From Podaxis mareebaensis (Eukaryota; Basidiomycota; Agaricomycetes; Agaricales; Agaricaceae), in NCBI GenBank assembly GCA_018524725.1, contig JAEUWP010000252.1:86175-150174 (forward strand): a stretch of DNA of 64,000 bases, given 5' to 3'. A program made the position numbers and the translations under genes. Positions 1-12,783 of the stretch are shown one piece after another. Numbering within the stretch: position 1 is the stretch's first letter; each line of letters begins with the position of its first letter. Below the pieces are notes generated by a model. It was not told where the DNA came from. It saw only the letters and a list, made by a program, of their open reading frames with translations, and searched no databases.

Positions 1-1067
1 GTACCGTCACCGCAAACCTCTGCGAACCCTTACGGAAGAAGGAAGCATCTATCTACGTCTATCTGTATATATATACCTATCGTGTTATGCCTTATTGGTT
101 AGTACACGTGACGTCTTAAGCCTACCAGGCTTACACTCCTCAAACCTGAATCTCCGTAAGGCACAGGAAGTATGTGAATCAGCAAGCCTTCTCTATGAGG
201 AGAGACAAGACCCAAGATTATCCCTACTTATGTACAAATATTATATCCTAAAATTCCGCACTTTGACTGGACCAGAAAACATTCCCACGCTTTCTGACAA
301 TAGATTCGTGCGTTTCTCGTTGACACAGCTCAGAAAGGCTCTTATATTTCAAATTTTCGGAGAAATTTCTCCAGATTTCGGGGACGCGATGTCTGTAGGC
401 ATAGCTCAAGTCCTGCAGAGACCTGTGGTCTGTGACATGTGACGTGTCGAAGTGCTGGACTTCACGCTGTGTGACGTGGGACACCTGTTGCTCGCGCAGG
501 AAAATGAACCTCGGACTTCCGGCGTGCAGTACCACGGAGCCCTTCTATTAGTCCTGGCATGTGTTGACAGTCCTTGCATATTAATTGTGGTTGACATCTT
601 CCATATCAGACCCTCAAACCTCACTCCTTAATGCATCCCTCTATAGCGGATAATTTCTTGCGCCGTGAGGTGCCTTTCCGAATTGGGGTCAGGTTCCGGC
701 ACTCCCATCAGGACTGACAGGATTCTGAGTTCTCTAACAAGTATGCTGTCCGGTATTCATGAACTCAATGGACCGTTCGGCGTTGAACGCTGAGTGAGCG
801 TCGGAGGTCACAGCCTTTCAATCCCCACCCTCAGGTGATCATTCTTCTGAAGAGAAGGCGGTGGCTGCAATGAAGACGGTGTATCTATTTCGCCATCAAG
901 GAAAACCATGACATAACGTTCATGCCTGGCAGGTGGAACGGTCCGCTGAGGACTAACAGTAACTCTCATCCTGGCTCATGCGCGATATGTGCTGGGGGTA
1001 TAAGTAACCACAATGATACTCTTCCAGTGTTCCCCAACCCGGTATCACTGGCATCTCCTCCACTATA
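1..1067. other. Intergenic stretch, no gene recognised
   Basis: I find no reading frame here with a recognisable motif or a plausible exon chain. A 115-codon frame at 95-442 on the plus strand is low-complexity in content and has no support. The last 100 bases are presumably the promoter and 5' leader of the gene starting at 1068. Confidence 0.4.
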
Positions 1068-1869
1068 ATGTCCGAATCTAAAGAGAAGCCTGTCACTATC
1101 TCCCCAGGTCTTTACCGTATCCTCCCTGAGGACCCCCTGGACCACAAGAGGAGAGGACCTGGTGAGGACGTAGGCATACCCGTCGAACCACCTCCACCAG
1201 TATATGCAACCGCACCAGAGGAAACCAAGTACCCAATTACTCTACAGTCTGAAAACAAAGGACGCGAGCGTCAAATTGTACGTTATGGATGTAATTCCTC
1301 CTCCCATCACTGATACCATTCACATTGGCTGAACAGTGGCAAGTCAAAGTTGTCGACGAAGCCAACTACATTTATACCATCGAACGTGCTGACCTTGTAT
1401 GGTTGCCTCCCGAGTATCCGCCCACATTCGGTATCTTTGGTGAGCTAGAAGATCGCAAACCGATCTCTTGCATGGAAGGAGCAGCCGAGAACCCACACAA
1501 GTGGATGATTCTCCATGTGCCGCCCAACAAACCCTGGCTTCAACAGTCAAAGTTCGCGTACGTCTTCATTCAGGGTTAGTTCTATTAGCGGTTGCTGAAA
1601 GTGTACTGTTCAGCATCTTCCCTGTCCCCGAGGCTGGCCAACTGCCCAAGTATTTTGCTGATGATGGGACCGCGAAGAAGAAACAAGTTGAAGTCCAAGC
1701 CGAAGCTTTGGGACTGCCCGAGGTGAGAATATTGCAAAATTCCAGGTTAGATAGTAGCATGACTGAGTATTGGTGACAGAGCATGATCCTCAGGACGGTG
1801 GGGGGATCTGAGGTTATTCAGGCTTGGTACTTCGAATCAATTATGCACACCCAAGATGGCGGGCAATGA
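1068..1869 (+). CDS. Small protein resembling mushroom I66-type serine protease inhibitors (tentative)
   Basis: A four-exon model closes in frame: 1068-1277, 1337-1578, 1614-1722 and 1780-1869, about 216 residues, ending at TGA 1867-1869. The first intron (59 nt, GTACGT...ACAG) joins ...RERQI to WQVKVV cleanly. The third intron starts GTGAGA and ends ACAG. The 35-nt second intron is unusually short and is the weak point of the model. The N-terminus reads VTISPGLYRILP and, after the first intron, WQVKVVDEANYIYTIE. This recalls the beta-trefoil start (P-G-x-Y-x-I, then W-x-V...Y-T-I) of the basidiomycete inhibitor family I66, which blocks serine proteases in the cytosol of fruiting bodies. There is no signal peptide. 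The family call is from motif memory only; a lineage-specific hypothetical protein is the main alternative. Confidence 0.45.
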
Positions 1870-2336
1870 GGAAGCACGTGTTCACAAATGTATTAGTATC
1901 GCTAGGAATTTATGCCGACTGAATATGAGCTAACACATTCTCTAACGCATACCGCGGTTGACAATCTATATGGCTCTGTAACTCGCGTCGTAGGGACAAA
2001 AGTTGCTAACAAGTCGGCGATAAAGGTGTCCGCGGGTCACTGGTCACCCCTTTTGGCCAAACACTCCCGCACGTATGCTTGCCACGACGTCGAACACCCA
2101 CTTGAGACACAAAGGACCTCGAGCACGTGGTAGCTCTTTGCGCCATGGAAGCGATAACTCGTCGGCGTCAGATTTCGTCCGATTTCATACCCTGGCTCCC
2201 AAACGATAGCAACATTTTGTGGCCATATCTACACAAGCACAAATCATTTTATACAAGAATACATTTATAGCGATAAAGAGGGGGGGGGGGCAGGTATCAT
2301 CCGTTCAAATAAAAGGGGGTAGAAGTCTAGATTTAC
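1870..2336. other. Intergenic stretch with an 11-base poly-G run
   Basis: The stretch lies between two genes whose 3' ends face each other. It holds a G homopolymer at 2280-2290 and short AT-rich segments, and no recognisable gene. Confidence 0.5.
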
Positions 2337-5300
2337 TCAAAGTATTAGTGGGCTTTTCGACACACCGTTTCCAACATGCGCAAACCGTTCTAAAACCTCC
2401 ACGACGACATTACCTGCCTTTCCGTCTTCCTTCACCTCCTCGGAATCTTGGTCTATTTCAGTGCTAGGAACCGCAGTTTGCCCTTCATCAAGATCGAGCC
2501 TCCAGCGTGCATCTGTCCCTCGTTTACTGGTGCTAACCGTAACGCTTTCCGCATCTGCCCCTTCGATCTCATTCATCCTCCTTAGCAGCGGTTCATCCGA
2601 ACTAATCACCAGCACGAAATCAATCTCGTTCGCGAGGCCGCGGGTTTCATCAACTCGGGCCGCGGCTGCTGAAATGGTAATGTTCGGGGAAACGGGAGAG
2701 CTGAAGGTGCCGTAAGGTTCTGCAGAAACGACGCGGCCCGATCGAACAGCGGCAGACGAGCTAGCGGGTCCTCCTGGTTGCAATATTGTACCGACTGCGG
2801 TAGATCTTGAAATGTTACCGGGAAGAACAAGGAAGGAGTTCTTGCCAGGAATGATACGTAAACCGTAACGCTCCCCTAGACTGTCGAAGATGTGGTTTTG
2901 AGCTTCGGCTGCTTGCCTCCTGGCCCACTGCCTATCCGCGGTATCCGCTTGGGGACGTCCAGTCCAGTAGCGCCAAATTATGGAGGCTTCTCTCTCTTCA
3001 ATGATAGACCCAGGCGTGCGTTCCGTGAACTGATTGTGAAGTGAGTGTGTGGGTACCCGAGAGATCGAGTAGGCCTACATAATTCAATATCTCCAGACAA
3101 CTGCTCTTCCATGTTAAATTGAGGTTTGCGACTAGGTTGACCCATTCTCCCCCGCCATTTCTTCCAGGTCTTGTTTTGATATAACAACCGTTCTCCGCTC
3201 TGCAAGTTACATTAACAATCAGTCCGAGAAATGGCAGTATGGCAAAGTAAGTGCTTACACAATTCCAATGTTCGGAACCTTTTCTGCGACACGGTCCAGT
3301 ACACCTCTCACGGGCAATCCACTGAGCAACCAGACCTCGTTTCGCTTGTCTTCCGCAAGGTTCTTTAGGGCTTCCAAAGGTTCCTCTGGTATCTTGAAAT
3401 CACCGTTCAGGTATGCCTGGAGACCTTTGCGAGTAAGATCCCTTCTCCACAAGGTTCCCTCGAAATCGACAAGGATAAGGCGGCGCTGGGAATGCCTATA
3501 TCTACGTTGAAAATGAGCGATCGCAAAAGTGTCTCATGAGGTCTACGCACCGGGGAAGGACTCGGGTTAGATCTAATGGCGGGACATCCTCAATATCATC
3601 CAGATAATGTTCGGAGTGCGCTCGGATGACTCGGCTGAGGAAACTGCTGACGAAAGCTTGTGAAGTCTGTGTCGTCACATGATTATGTAGTTCCTGCGTA
3701 CAAGTCGCTCAGCCAAAATCAAGGTAGATATAACAGAAACTAGAATACCATCCAACGAGCTTTGCTGTCCTCCGGATCCATTGTGAGGGCAGAGTACATC
3801 GCATCTGCAGTGCCCCGGGTATCCCATGGATTGATGGCTATGCAACTCCTAAAACCGCTATAACTATACGAGCCTGCGAACTACCAAGATCCTTAGTTAT
3901 CATTTGAAACCTGGGGATCTGTCTACTCACTTCGCTTAGAATCAATCCTCCTGGGTTTTCTTTTCCTTCCTGACACTCAACGAACTCATGTGTTCTGAGT
4001 GCCATGCCTTCTCTGAGACTCGTCACAATAAAAGCATCGGCAACAATTAGTAGCGCGAGATATTGACTGAATGTCAAGTCTTGGACCTTGTGATCATCGT
4101 CACCGGGAATTCAATCAAAACAGGAAACGATGCCCACATGTAAAAATACGACGGGTTGATATGTCAAAGTTGAGAACCTAGAGTTGACCCTGGATACTGC
4201 GTCGGCTACGCCGCCAGCCAACTCGTTGGATTCGGTCGTTTGTAAAGCAACTTGGATCAGTACCACCTGGGTCGCTAGTTTCAATACAGCCGAAACGAAG
4301 ACAGAAAAGGGTGACAGACCTTTCCCTGGAACTCCGTGTATCGTTCCAAGAATCGTTCAAAGGCTTGAATCTTGTGCCTTACGCCCTGAATCTCATCGAG
4401 CTTGTCCCTCCCAACGACGATCTTCATGCCAGCGTAACGTTGTTTGAGTACCAACACCCATTCTGCTACTTCTGGTTCTTTCCTGAAGCCGTGTTAATGT
4501 TCCGATAAAAGTGGTGGCCAGATGTGAGACTCACTTCCTCTCCTGGAGGCGCTTCACATCGATGCCCATAGGGAATGATCCAACGTCCACAAACCGTTCA
4601 CGCTCCAAAGCTTTGGTATTCTCCTCTTCCGCCTTCACAACCTCTTCCGCTAGTTTAGTTTCAGGTGTTTCCTTCGGCTCTTGAGCCTTTTCGCGCAAGC
4701 ATCCGACTCTAACCAGCTCTTCCACCTTTACTAAACGACCCTCGTCTCCTTCGGGTATACGGATGCCTTTGGGTAACGCCTCAAATGCTAAGATCCGACT
4801 GACGGTTTGGCGGAAATGACGAGCATAATTTGGGGTCTGGAAACCGACGAGGTCTGCCGCCATAAGACCAGAAAGAAGGTCGCGTCGCACGGACAGGCAC
4901 CGGAAGATTTCTGAAGAAGGAAAGGCGACGTGCATAAAGAATCCAATAGGGGTGGAAGGGGGTATTTGGGTTGAGGACCTCAAAAGAAGTGGGAGGAGCA
5001 TGAGGTGGTAATCATTCACCCAGACTAAACGCGATGAGACAGTGCAAACACAGACGGGGATCATGGGACTCACTAATGTCGCCCTCCTGATAGTTGGCAA
5101 TGATAGCATCTGCGAAGCGCTGGTTGACAGCAACATATTGTTTATATGAGGCAGATTCATAAAATAGTTTCGTCTTCGGAGCGTCCGGTACAGCATAATG
5201 AAGAGCTGGCCAGAGAACCTGTTTACAAGTCAGCCATGCACAGAGGCGAAGCGCATACACCCAACCTGATGACAAAATTCGTCGTAACAACTCTGGAATT

Positions 5301-6054
5301 CAGCATCCGGAATCCAAACGGGCAGACTATTCTGCTCCATGAGCATACGGGCATCAATATCGTGTCTGACGGCCTCCCCAAATCCATCGGTGCAAGTTCC
5401 CAGGGTGCCGACCCACAACTTCTTCCTTAGCTTGCTGCCCACGCTCTCCACCGCGTTCTTCAAACCACCATTGCAGCGAGGATTGCTTTCGAAGTGCCAA
5501 ATTTGGCTGTGGTTGTTCGCGGGAGGATGACGTGAAGCTGAGCGTGAGTGCTTGCGTTGAAGGCGAGACTCGGCATTGCTCGAAGATGGTTGCTTGCGGG
5601 AGGTAGGGGGAGATGGGTTGAGCGTCGAGGGTGTACCAGATTGTTTGGTGTCCTCAAGCCGCTCGCTCACAGCGTCTGCGAACCGGGTGAGCTTTGTGAA
5701 CGGGTTAACGGTTTCAGCCGCAGGGGAGCGAGTTGCAGGGGTAGCGTTGCGGGTCTAGGGAGGGTCCCTGAGTCAATATATGCGCTAGAAATTGAGGAAA
5801 TATAGCCGGCACACCTTATCTTTCAAGTCCTCAACAATGCTTTTGATAGGCAGAGTCAAAGAAGAGCCGCTGGACTGTCGGGCATGCGAGCTCAGCGGTG
5901 GACGAGTTGGTTTCGCATCAGGGGTTGAAGGGAATTTGGCAGGCAAATCAGTTTGGGGGATATCCGGGGTGGCAGGGGCGGACTCGCCGAGGACGGCGGT
6001 GGTGGGGAGAAAGAGAGAGGCGATGACAACGCGGTGGTTTCTGAGACTGGTCAT
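2337..6054 (-). CDS. TSL1: Trehalose-6-phosphate synthase/phosphatase complex subunit, TSL1/TPS3-like, with degenerate active sites
   Basis: Multi-exon gene of the trehalose synthase complex: an N-terminal GT20 domain, then a HAD-type trehalose phosphatase domain. The start at 6054 gives MTSLRNHRVVIASLFLPTTA, the usual opening of fungal family members. GT20 marks include VWVNDYHLMLLPLLLR (near 5000), GFFMHVAFPSSEIFR and LVGFQTPNYARHF. An acidic linker (about 4600-4740) interrupts the domain, and FTGSYS-like and CIAINPWDT segments lie near 3800. Catalytic positions are altered. VGRDKLDEIQG (near 4400) has K and Q where OtsA has the phosphate-binding Arg262 and Lys267. LREGMAL replaces LRDGMNL. 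The HAD nucleophile motif is DFEGTLW (near 3470) instead of DxDGT. Motif II reads LSGLP, and the C-terminal acidic motif is replaced by VLVISSDEP. These losses fit the non-catalytic regulatory subunits Tsl1/Tps3 better than the Tps2 phosphatase. Length (about 3.7 kb) also fits. The exact orthology (TPS2 or TSL1) is inferred. Confidence 0.85.
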
Positions 6055-6430
6055 TGTGTTAAACAACGAAGGCGTGCATAACCCGCGAGTGGATATATAC
6101 CGACGTCATGGTGCTGCCATATCCGGCCATCGACGTCCATCGATCATGCTCCGCGGTTTCTCCGCCCGGCCAGACCCGGAGCTCGCTCCCGCAAACGTAC
6201 GTTTACGCAGTTTTCCTCCCGAACATGCACCGCATCGTATGGAGTTAGTAGTGGTGAATGTGCATCATCTGTGATACTGCGATCATCTGTCCTCGTCGAA
6301 CTTGACGATAACATCTTATCTTATCACCGGATGACGTGCAGATAGTTTTCTGTCTATAACATAAAACCAATTATACATTACTTATGTTGTCATCCACGCC
6401 ATTAAGAAGGATAAAAAGATCTATGTAGAG

Positions 6431-7962
6431 TCAAGCACTTCGCTTGTGATTGACGTCATTCCTAGGATGTTCATTCTTCAAGCGCCGAGTTAATGTCCTG
6501 TAGGTCGTTAATAGGTTCTGTGACATACCGAAGTCGTGACTCACATCTGTAAACCTCCTGTTGAAAGTAACGCCTCTAGCTTGCAAAAGTGGTAGATCGT
6601 AGACGTCTTCGTGCGCCCGTATTTCATCAGGTGCGCACTGGGTACAACAAACTACCACCGAGACTTCCTGCAATCCTGGCATCGACGTCAACGCTGAGTC
6701 CAGTTCACTCCACCCTGTTGCCTCAGGGGCTCCTTCGTCTGCTTCATCTCCAAAGCGATGGAAAAACGAGAGCTGGACCTTTTGCAATGACTGCGGACCT
6801 CCATTAAACAGGGCCCCCAAGAACTTGAAAGGGTGGTCTTCCTCGAGATATCCACCCCGAGTGGTGATGTATACACGCGTCGAGAAGCTCCGCAACTTGA
6901 TCATCCTGTCCAGGCGGATGTTCCTAACATATAACTGGACCAGGCTATATGCTGCACCAGAAAATGAGCCGAAAATATTACCCGCGCTTGAACAATTTAT
7001 CACTTACCTTCGTGGGTGAAAAATAGACCCAAGTTCTCGAGGGAATTTTGGCAAGCGGTAAGCAGAGAATTGATGTCATCTGGCCGGTCACCCTCTCCAT
7101 CACGATATTCTAGTCGCAATTCCTTTAAACAACCGAACATAGACCGCCCAATGTCATTTGAAAGAAAATGGATCCCGAGGAGGGTCAGTCCCAATTCCCT
7201 GTTATCCATCCTGAAGACCTCCAGGGACGGTGATACAACAGGTCTTTTAAACCCCACGAAGACCGACTGCATAAACAATACATGTTCAATCTCGACTTTC
7301 TGCAATGTTCGCCCCCAAAGAATTAACTGCATGGGAAAATGTTCTAAGTCACGTAGCTTCAATTCCCTCAGCGTAGGGACCTGCAACAGTGCCACCAATC
7401 CGTCCGCAAATACCCTGTGCCTCCACTCCAGTTCAATGCCAGATATTTCCAGCTTCTCAACAGCCTTCAATTTCCTGACGAATTTCCCCAACAAGCAATC
7501 CACGGTTTTTCCTCCTCCCGGAATATTCCAAGCGCCGTAGTGGTTCTCAATCTTCAGCCACCTAATCAAACCCATGATATGGGTATGACAGTCCCCATGT
7601 GCAATCGTATGGACCATCCCTCCCTCCCTAAACGCCCGGTCGCCATAATCGCAGCTGATCGTCAAGTCCCGAAAAAGCCGACTCTGGCATTTACGTCGGA
7701 AGAATGAGCACGAGAGTGCGCAGGCCATTAGGTCGGTTTTCTCTTCCACAGCATTGAAAATACCCTCTATGATCTCCAGCGGCAATTTCAATCCCTCGGT
7801 ACGCATCCCGCCAGGCGCTCTAGGCGAACTCGTATTTGTCTCCGACACCCCGTTATCCGCCTGCACAAGAGCATTCACATCAACCTCGTGTGCAGTGTCA
7901 ACAGCACCCGAAAATAAGTCGGCAGAATCAACAGCGTCGAGATTGTTGTCGAGAGCCTGCAT
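6431..7962 (-). CDS. F-box protein
   Basis: Two exons, 7962-7008 and 6951-6431, joined by a 56-nt GTAAGT...GCAG intron, encode about 491 residues. An F-box-like segment lies near residues 60-100 (LPLEIIEGIFNAVEE, then a CALSCSFFRRKCQSRLFRDLT stretch). After it come leucine-rich, repeat-like segments such as TLRELKLRDLEHFPMQL. In fungi such proteins link SKP1-cullin ubiquitin ligases to substrates, and large F-box families are usual in Agaricomycetes. The target cannot be read from the sequence. The chosen start is the first ATG in frame; the longer frame upstream opens with GTG. It is transcribed in the same direction as the trehalose gene, about 0.4 kb upstream of that gene's start. Confidence 0.75.
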
Positions 7963-10900
7963 ACTCTTCTCCACTCTGCGTCAGGGGCCAGGACCAGGTA
8001 TAACAAAAGAGAGCGATAACGGATTTTTGGGAGCAAGAGATTGTGAATGACCAATGATGGGGATCCAGAAAGAGTAGCAACTGCCCAAGAAAAGCGTGCG
8101 AGGTCAGACAACCAGAGTGAATTTATGGAGTTGACGACGATGGGACTCGTGACAGCTTGTCCAATGTGCCCGGGTGCCCGTGGCTGTTATAGGCAGGTAG
8201 TCCCTGCGCAAGCCCCTCGCTTCCTTTCCGTTCAGAGCGTGGGCCTACCATGTATTACAGCTGCATTATTGACGAGATCTTCCGCAATCATTCCTATCAA
8301 TCTTCGATAGCCAAACACCGAATGAACGTAAAGGTCGGGTCACTGGTGACAGCACCTGTAAAGGCGCCTAACTATCTTCCGATACTGGCACAAGCAACTC
8401 CGAGAAGTAGGCTGTTAATTTGATTGGGGACCCCGAGGTAATAGCTCTAAGTCGGCAAGGGTCCTAGGGTTCAGCTCCCTATACTCCGATTCGGGAGTTT
8501 GACACGTATGCGGCTGCACCGTTCACTGACAAATTCAAAGAAAGAAAGAGGTAAAAAAAAAAAAGAAGAGGTATGCATGAAAGCAAGATTTTGATTCAGC
8601 TCCTTGAAAGGCAGCTTGGCGGACAGGGTTACTTCAACGATTGGGTTTCTCGATTTCAAATTCCCCCACTAGTGCCAGAAGGCGGAGTCTGGCGGAGTTT
8701 GAGCTCGCGCCATTTGTCCTTTTCGCGTTAAACTAAGAACGAAAGTGATGAACCTATTCATCGGTGTTCAACGCGAATGCCAGCTGATCCAAGTGGTAGA
8801 GCGGCACCTGCTCAAGTTAGTCACTCGGATTCTCATGGTTTTGAAATTTTGGAAGACCGAGACGTCAGAATTCCGTAATATTATTTTCTTGCAATGGACG
8901 TGAGTAAGTCCCATGGCCGAGGGTTTTACACAAAGTTCACCAGAGAAATGGCCGTTGGGTTATCGAGGTAACCCTGAAGGGTGCGGTGATGCTAATCGAT
9001 AAATATAAGCGAACATAACTCCCACTTGTTTCACGAACCGTCCAATGATGGAACCTTGATGCATTGATGATCCTGCCCCTTTTCTCCACACTTGTCGATG
9101 GTCTGAATATTTGTTACTGTTATCGATTATCTTAAAAAACACCGTCGAAAAACGTGTCATACTTAGACCTCAATACGTACCGAATTTATTGGCTGGATAA
9201 TCAACCTCTTTAGGTTAATGGGATTGACGCTTATTGCATCACTGATCGATCGATCACAAGTCCATCATGTTAGCGACGGAGAACATATGCACCGGTTACT
9301 CCAGATCCAGTCAGAACGCATCGGCAGCACAATGACCAATGCACACTAGAGCGATAAAAACCCAAATTCTAAAATAAAAAGACAACCATTTGATCATTGA
9401 TGGCCCACAAGACTCACCTGTTAGTTCCATTCTGTCCAATCTCTCACGTCTCTCCCATGCCGCCGCTTTTCCACGTCCGAAAACGGCCGGTTACCTAGTC
9501 TGACAAGATCTGACCCGCGGCTCACGATCCCTATCAGATCTGGAGAGACGGATATCTGGAGCAGCGGTCCCTGCAAGAGCCCGCAAGTCATCCACGCAGT
9601 GTTATAGCGTATATAAATATCCCTCAAATTCCTACGCGGCATCGTGTGCGACGATCAATGGCGAGTCTTGACCACATTCAGCCACACCCTGTCGCAATCA
9701 CTCCCAAGCCCTGCGACCTTACGCAACTGCCAGTGAGTTCAACAGCGAAATGAGGGATATCTCCCAAAGGAAGTTCTGACGGAAAGGTTGTGCAAAGCTG
9801 CATGAACAATAGCCTTCTTTGCCGGACGCTGTATAGATAATAGAATGGTTCCCCCAGCGCCGTTATGAAATCAGGTCTCGTGGATGGGTCATCTGCACTA
9901 GGATAACCATATTGCTAATCATAGTGATATCACATATGACCATATGCACGACACACGTTTTTGTCATAGAATCGAAGGTTTCTGACCAACCCTAGCGCCA
10001 AATCCTCTCGATCTGTGTATTCACCGCTGCATCTGACAACTCTCTTCAGTAAACATCTCCGAAGGGATGGCGGGCCGATCGATGTTCGGAGAGACTTCTT
10101 GGACCCCAAAAAAAAGGTTCTAACAGATTATCTCTCCGCAGCCGGTGCGCCAACTATTGAACTTGGGAAGGTCAAACAGGCACTCCACCTCGTGCAGCTC
10201 TCGGCATATACCTTGACCTATAATTAATGGGAGATCGCTTTCCCTGAGAGCCTTCATCTGATGTCTGATGTGCCGTTTAGGCCCGGTCGAAGGAACGAAG
10301 ATAGATTCCATGAGCTGATCTCGTGGTTCTTGGTATGTATCTCGAGTAGATTTTTTTATTTGTAGTGTTCTACAAAAATTTGACGAGTCCTTTTCGAGCG
10401 GAAGTGAGATGTTGTTGCGACCTTTGAACGAAAATTTCCGTTTGAAACGGCGCCCATTTTCTGTGATCAGTTCGATCTGTCAATCACTTGTTATACGAGA
10501 CGCGGCTTCAGTGGCCGATTTCTAGGCATCGGCCTGGTGAATATACCAAGGCGAGGGTTGAGAACGACATGACTCCTTAAATGACAGAGAGAATATAAAA
10601 GATCGTCGCCATCGTACTTCTAAACTTCCAACGCGTGGAGTGGCGGCAACCCTTCTTTACTCAGAGTACACACCCTTCTTCATTTGTGGATAATGGCTAA
10701 ACCTGCGTTGTGAAGGGTCTAGTGAGAACAGAGGGGCACCGAGCCAGGAAGCTACGGAGACTTGGTTACAAATGGAAGTCAGTCTATAATTACACTGAAG
10801 TGGAGATAGTTACAAGGGGTTACAAGGAGAATAAGTTATGCAAGGTAAAACTGGGAGCACAGCAAGTGAACCAAGTGCGAAATTCGGGATCCGAAGCCCG
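7963..10900. other. Long gene-poor interval (2.9 kb)
   Basis: No exon chain or protein motif stands out on either strand. There is an A-rich run near 8551-8566, a short palindrome GTCACTGGTGAC near 8339, a TGATCGATCGATCA palindrome near 9241, and an isolated T-arm-like hairpin at 8467-8483 that does not extend into a tRNA. Small frames near 10015-10311 and 10710-10904 are not supported by composition or motifs. Confidence 0.45.
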
Positions 10901-12338
10901 TTAATATCGTCCAGATACCATACGAACCACCGCACGCAGCGGAGTGAACACAACATACCCAATTGCGTGCAGAATCCTTGTTGCAAACCACGATGGCTTA
11001 GCCAGCAACGGGTAATTCCGGTAGTGATCCTCTTCAGCAATTGTCGCCAAGCGGCCTTTTACCATAGATCCATACGGAGCAGACTTTGCGGCACGTCGTC
11101 GTGATCCATAGCGGCTCTTATCTTTGTCGCTCTCCGACCCTGGTGGCGGTGATAGGAGCCACCTGGGCAAGATTGACCGGGCAGTGGTAAAGATGGGTAT
11201 CATCGTCAGTCTGCTCTTCTTTCCAAAAGATGGTCCAGACTCGGAGCTGGACAGCGCGGCAATGGATTCTTCCATAGATCGGACCCTTGCTTCTTGTTCA
11301 TCCCATTGCTTCTCGTGTTTCCGGATCGAACGTTTCACGGAAGCGACAGCATCGTTAACGTAGTCGAATACATCTTCGGATGACAATTGTTGGCTCTTTA
11401 CGTGAGCGAGGGAGTCCTCGAGCTCCTCTACCCGTTTCATCAAAAGTTTGAGTTTCTCTTGCACGTCGGCATCATGCTTATGATGATCGGTGGAAGGGGG
11501 GTAATGAATCAAATTTTGGAGGTCAGATGTACGGTTGCTCAGGCGGTCTATCAGATGTGACCACGGGCGCATCCCAGTCGCCATCACGAAGAGCCCAGTA
11601 CTAAACCATGAGAGTGAGTTGGGTCCTAGGAAGGTTGTAGTGGCATATCGTAGGAGATAGACGCCAATTAGGGGGGAAATCGTGGTTAGCGCCAAACAGA
11701 ATATTTCGATTTTTCGGAGTTCGGAAATAGCGAGGTCTCGGTGTTTATCCCCGGAAGGCACAGGAGGAAGGTGTGGTGGTCGTCTGCGCCGCTGTGCTTT
11801 CTGGTATAGCTCCCACGGGACTATGTGGGCGGAGTGAGAAGAAAGAACATATGAGTATGTGAGGGCCGGTACCTTCAATAATTTGGTGGAGGTAATAGAC
11901 CAGGAAAATGATGAAGACTAAGTTCTTGACATGGTCTCCTCCGGTCAACAGATTCCCAATAGGTGAAACGAAGGCCAGGATGACCGCAAGATCGAATTCA
12001 TACCAAGATCGTTGGGGTACCTGGGCTGGGGGGTCATCGTGATGGCGGTCGGGATAGGAGTGAGGAGGTGCATGGCGGACGTTTCGAGAGTGTAAAGATC
12101 CAAGCGTGGGTGAACTAGGAACTCGTCTACGAATCGACGGGCCGGGTGACGAGTCCCTAGAGCTGCCATCTTCAGAGCTCAGACTGTCCTTGAAACGTGA
12201 GGCCGGATGCAAACGTAACTGGTCTTCTGCCTCTTCGTCACCGGATTCCAACTCGCCAGTAGCGGAACAAGAAGTCTCCGAGTCATTGTCACGGTCGTGT
12301 ATTGATTTCACACTGGAGTCAGAGCTCGAATGCTCCAT
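10901..12338 (-). CDS. Conserved membrane protein with four predicted helices and a coiled coil
   Basis: Two exons, 12338-11873 and 11820-10901, are separated by a 52-nt intron (GTACCG...CATAG). The joined frame gives 461 residues. The N-terminal 110 residues are acidic and serine-rich, likely disordered. Two hydrophobic helices follow (FDLAVILAFVSPIGNLLTGG and NLVFIIFLVYYLHQIIE), and after the splice two more (IEIFCLALTTISPLIGVYLL and SWFSTGLFVMATGM). A charged coiled coil (KLKLLMKRVEELEDSLAHVK, then VKRSIRKHEKQWDEQEARVR) and a basic tail complete the protein. This architecture is common in Agaricomycete genomes without an assigned role. Location is probably the ER or another inner membrane, which is inference only. 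I do not recognise a named family. Confidence 0.75.
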
Positions 12339-12783
12339 TATGCGAAGGCGGCGTCGGATGACTTTGGTGTCGCGGAGTTGTAATGTCTAAAAAGCATCGT
12401 CAAGGTCGAGGTCAGCATCACGTTTCGCCTAATACAGACCACGTGCGCAACTCCAACAGACAACCTCGGTCTCCTCATCTCGAGCAATTCACGCTGAATC
12501 TGCCTGGGTTTTTGTTATATATGATGCATTTAACTTCATGGATTGTGACCGTGGGGAGGCGCCGTTGGTAAGTACGTCGAGATTCACTGAATAACCTAAT
12601 GTTTGTGAGGGAAGACGAAGCCAAACAAATTCCCAAGAGGGTACGACACTTTCCAATCCTGGTCATAATTTAATCACCGACCTTCGTTAATGGTCATATC
12701 GCTATCTTTTCAGTCCGTTTCTCTGCTCTCGCCACAACCTCCACAAAGGGTGAGAACACGAAGACTTGTAGCTGGCATGAAAA

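Noticed and set aside
7016..7540. Plus-strand frame opposite the F-box gene at 6431-7962
   Set aside because: It is an antisense shadow of the F-box coding exon.
8400..8485. tRNA-like segment: T-arm-like hairpin TAGGG-TTCAGCT-CCCTA
   Set aside because: The base after TTCA should be A-compatible at position 58 but is G, the following bases find no acceptor-stem partner upstream, and no D-arm or anticodon arm folds.
8776..8860. Second tRNA-like string (GTGGTAGAGCGG)
   Set aside because: It resembles an A box, but no B box or cloverleaf follows at the right distance.
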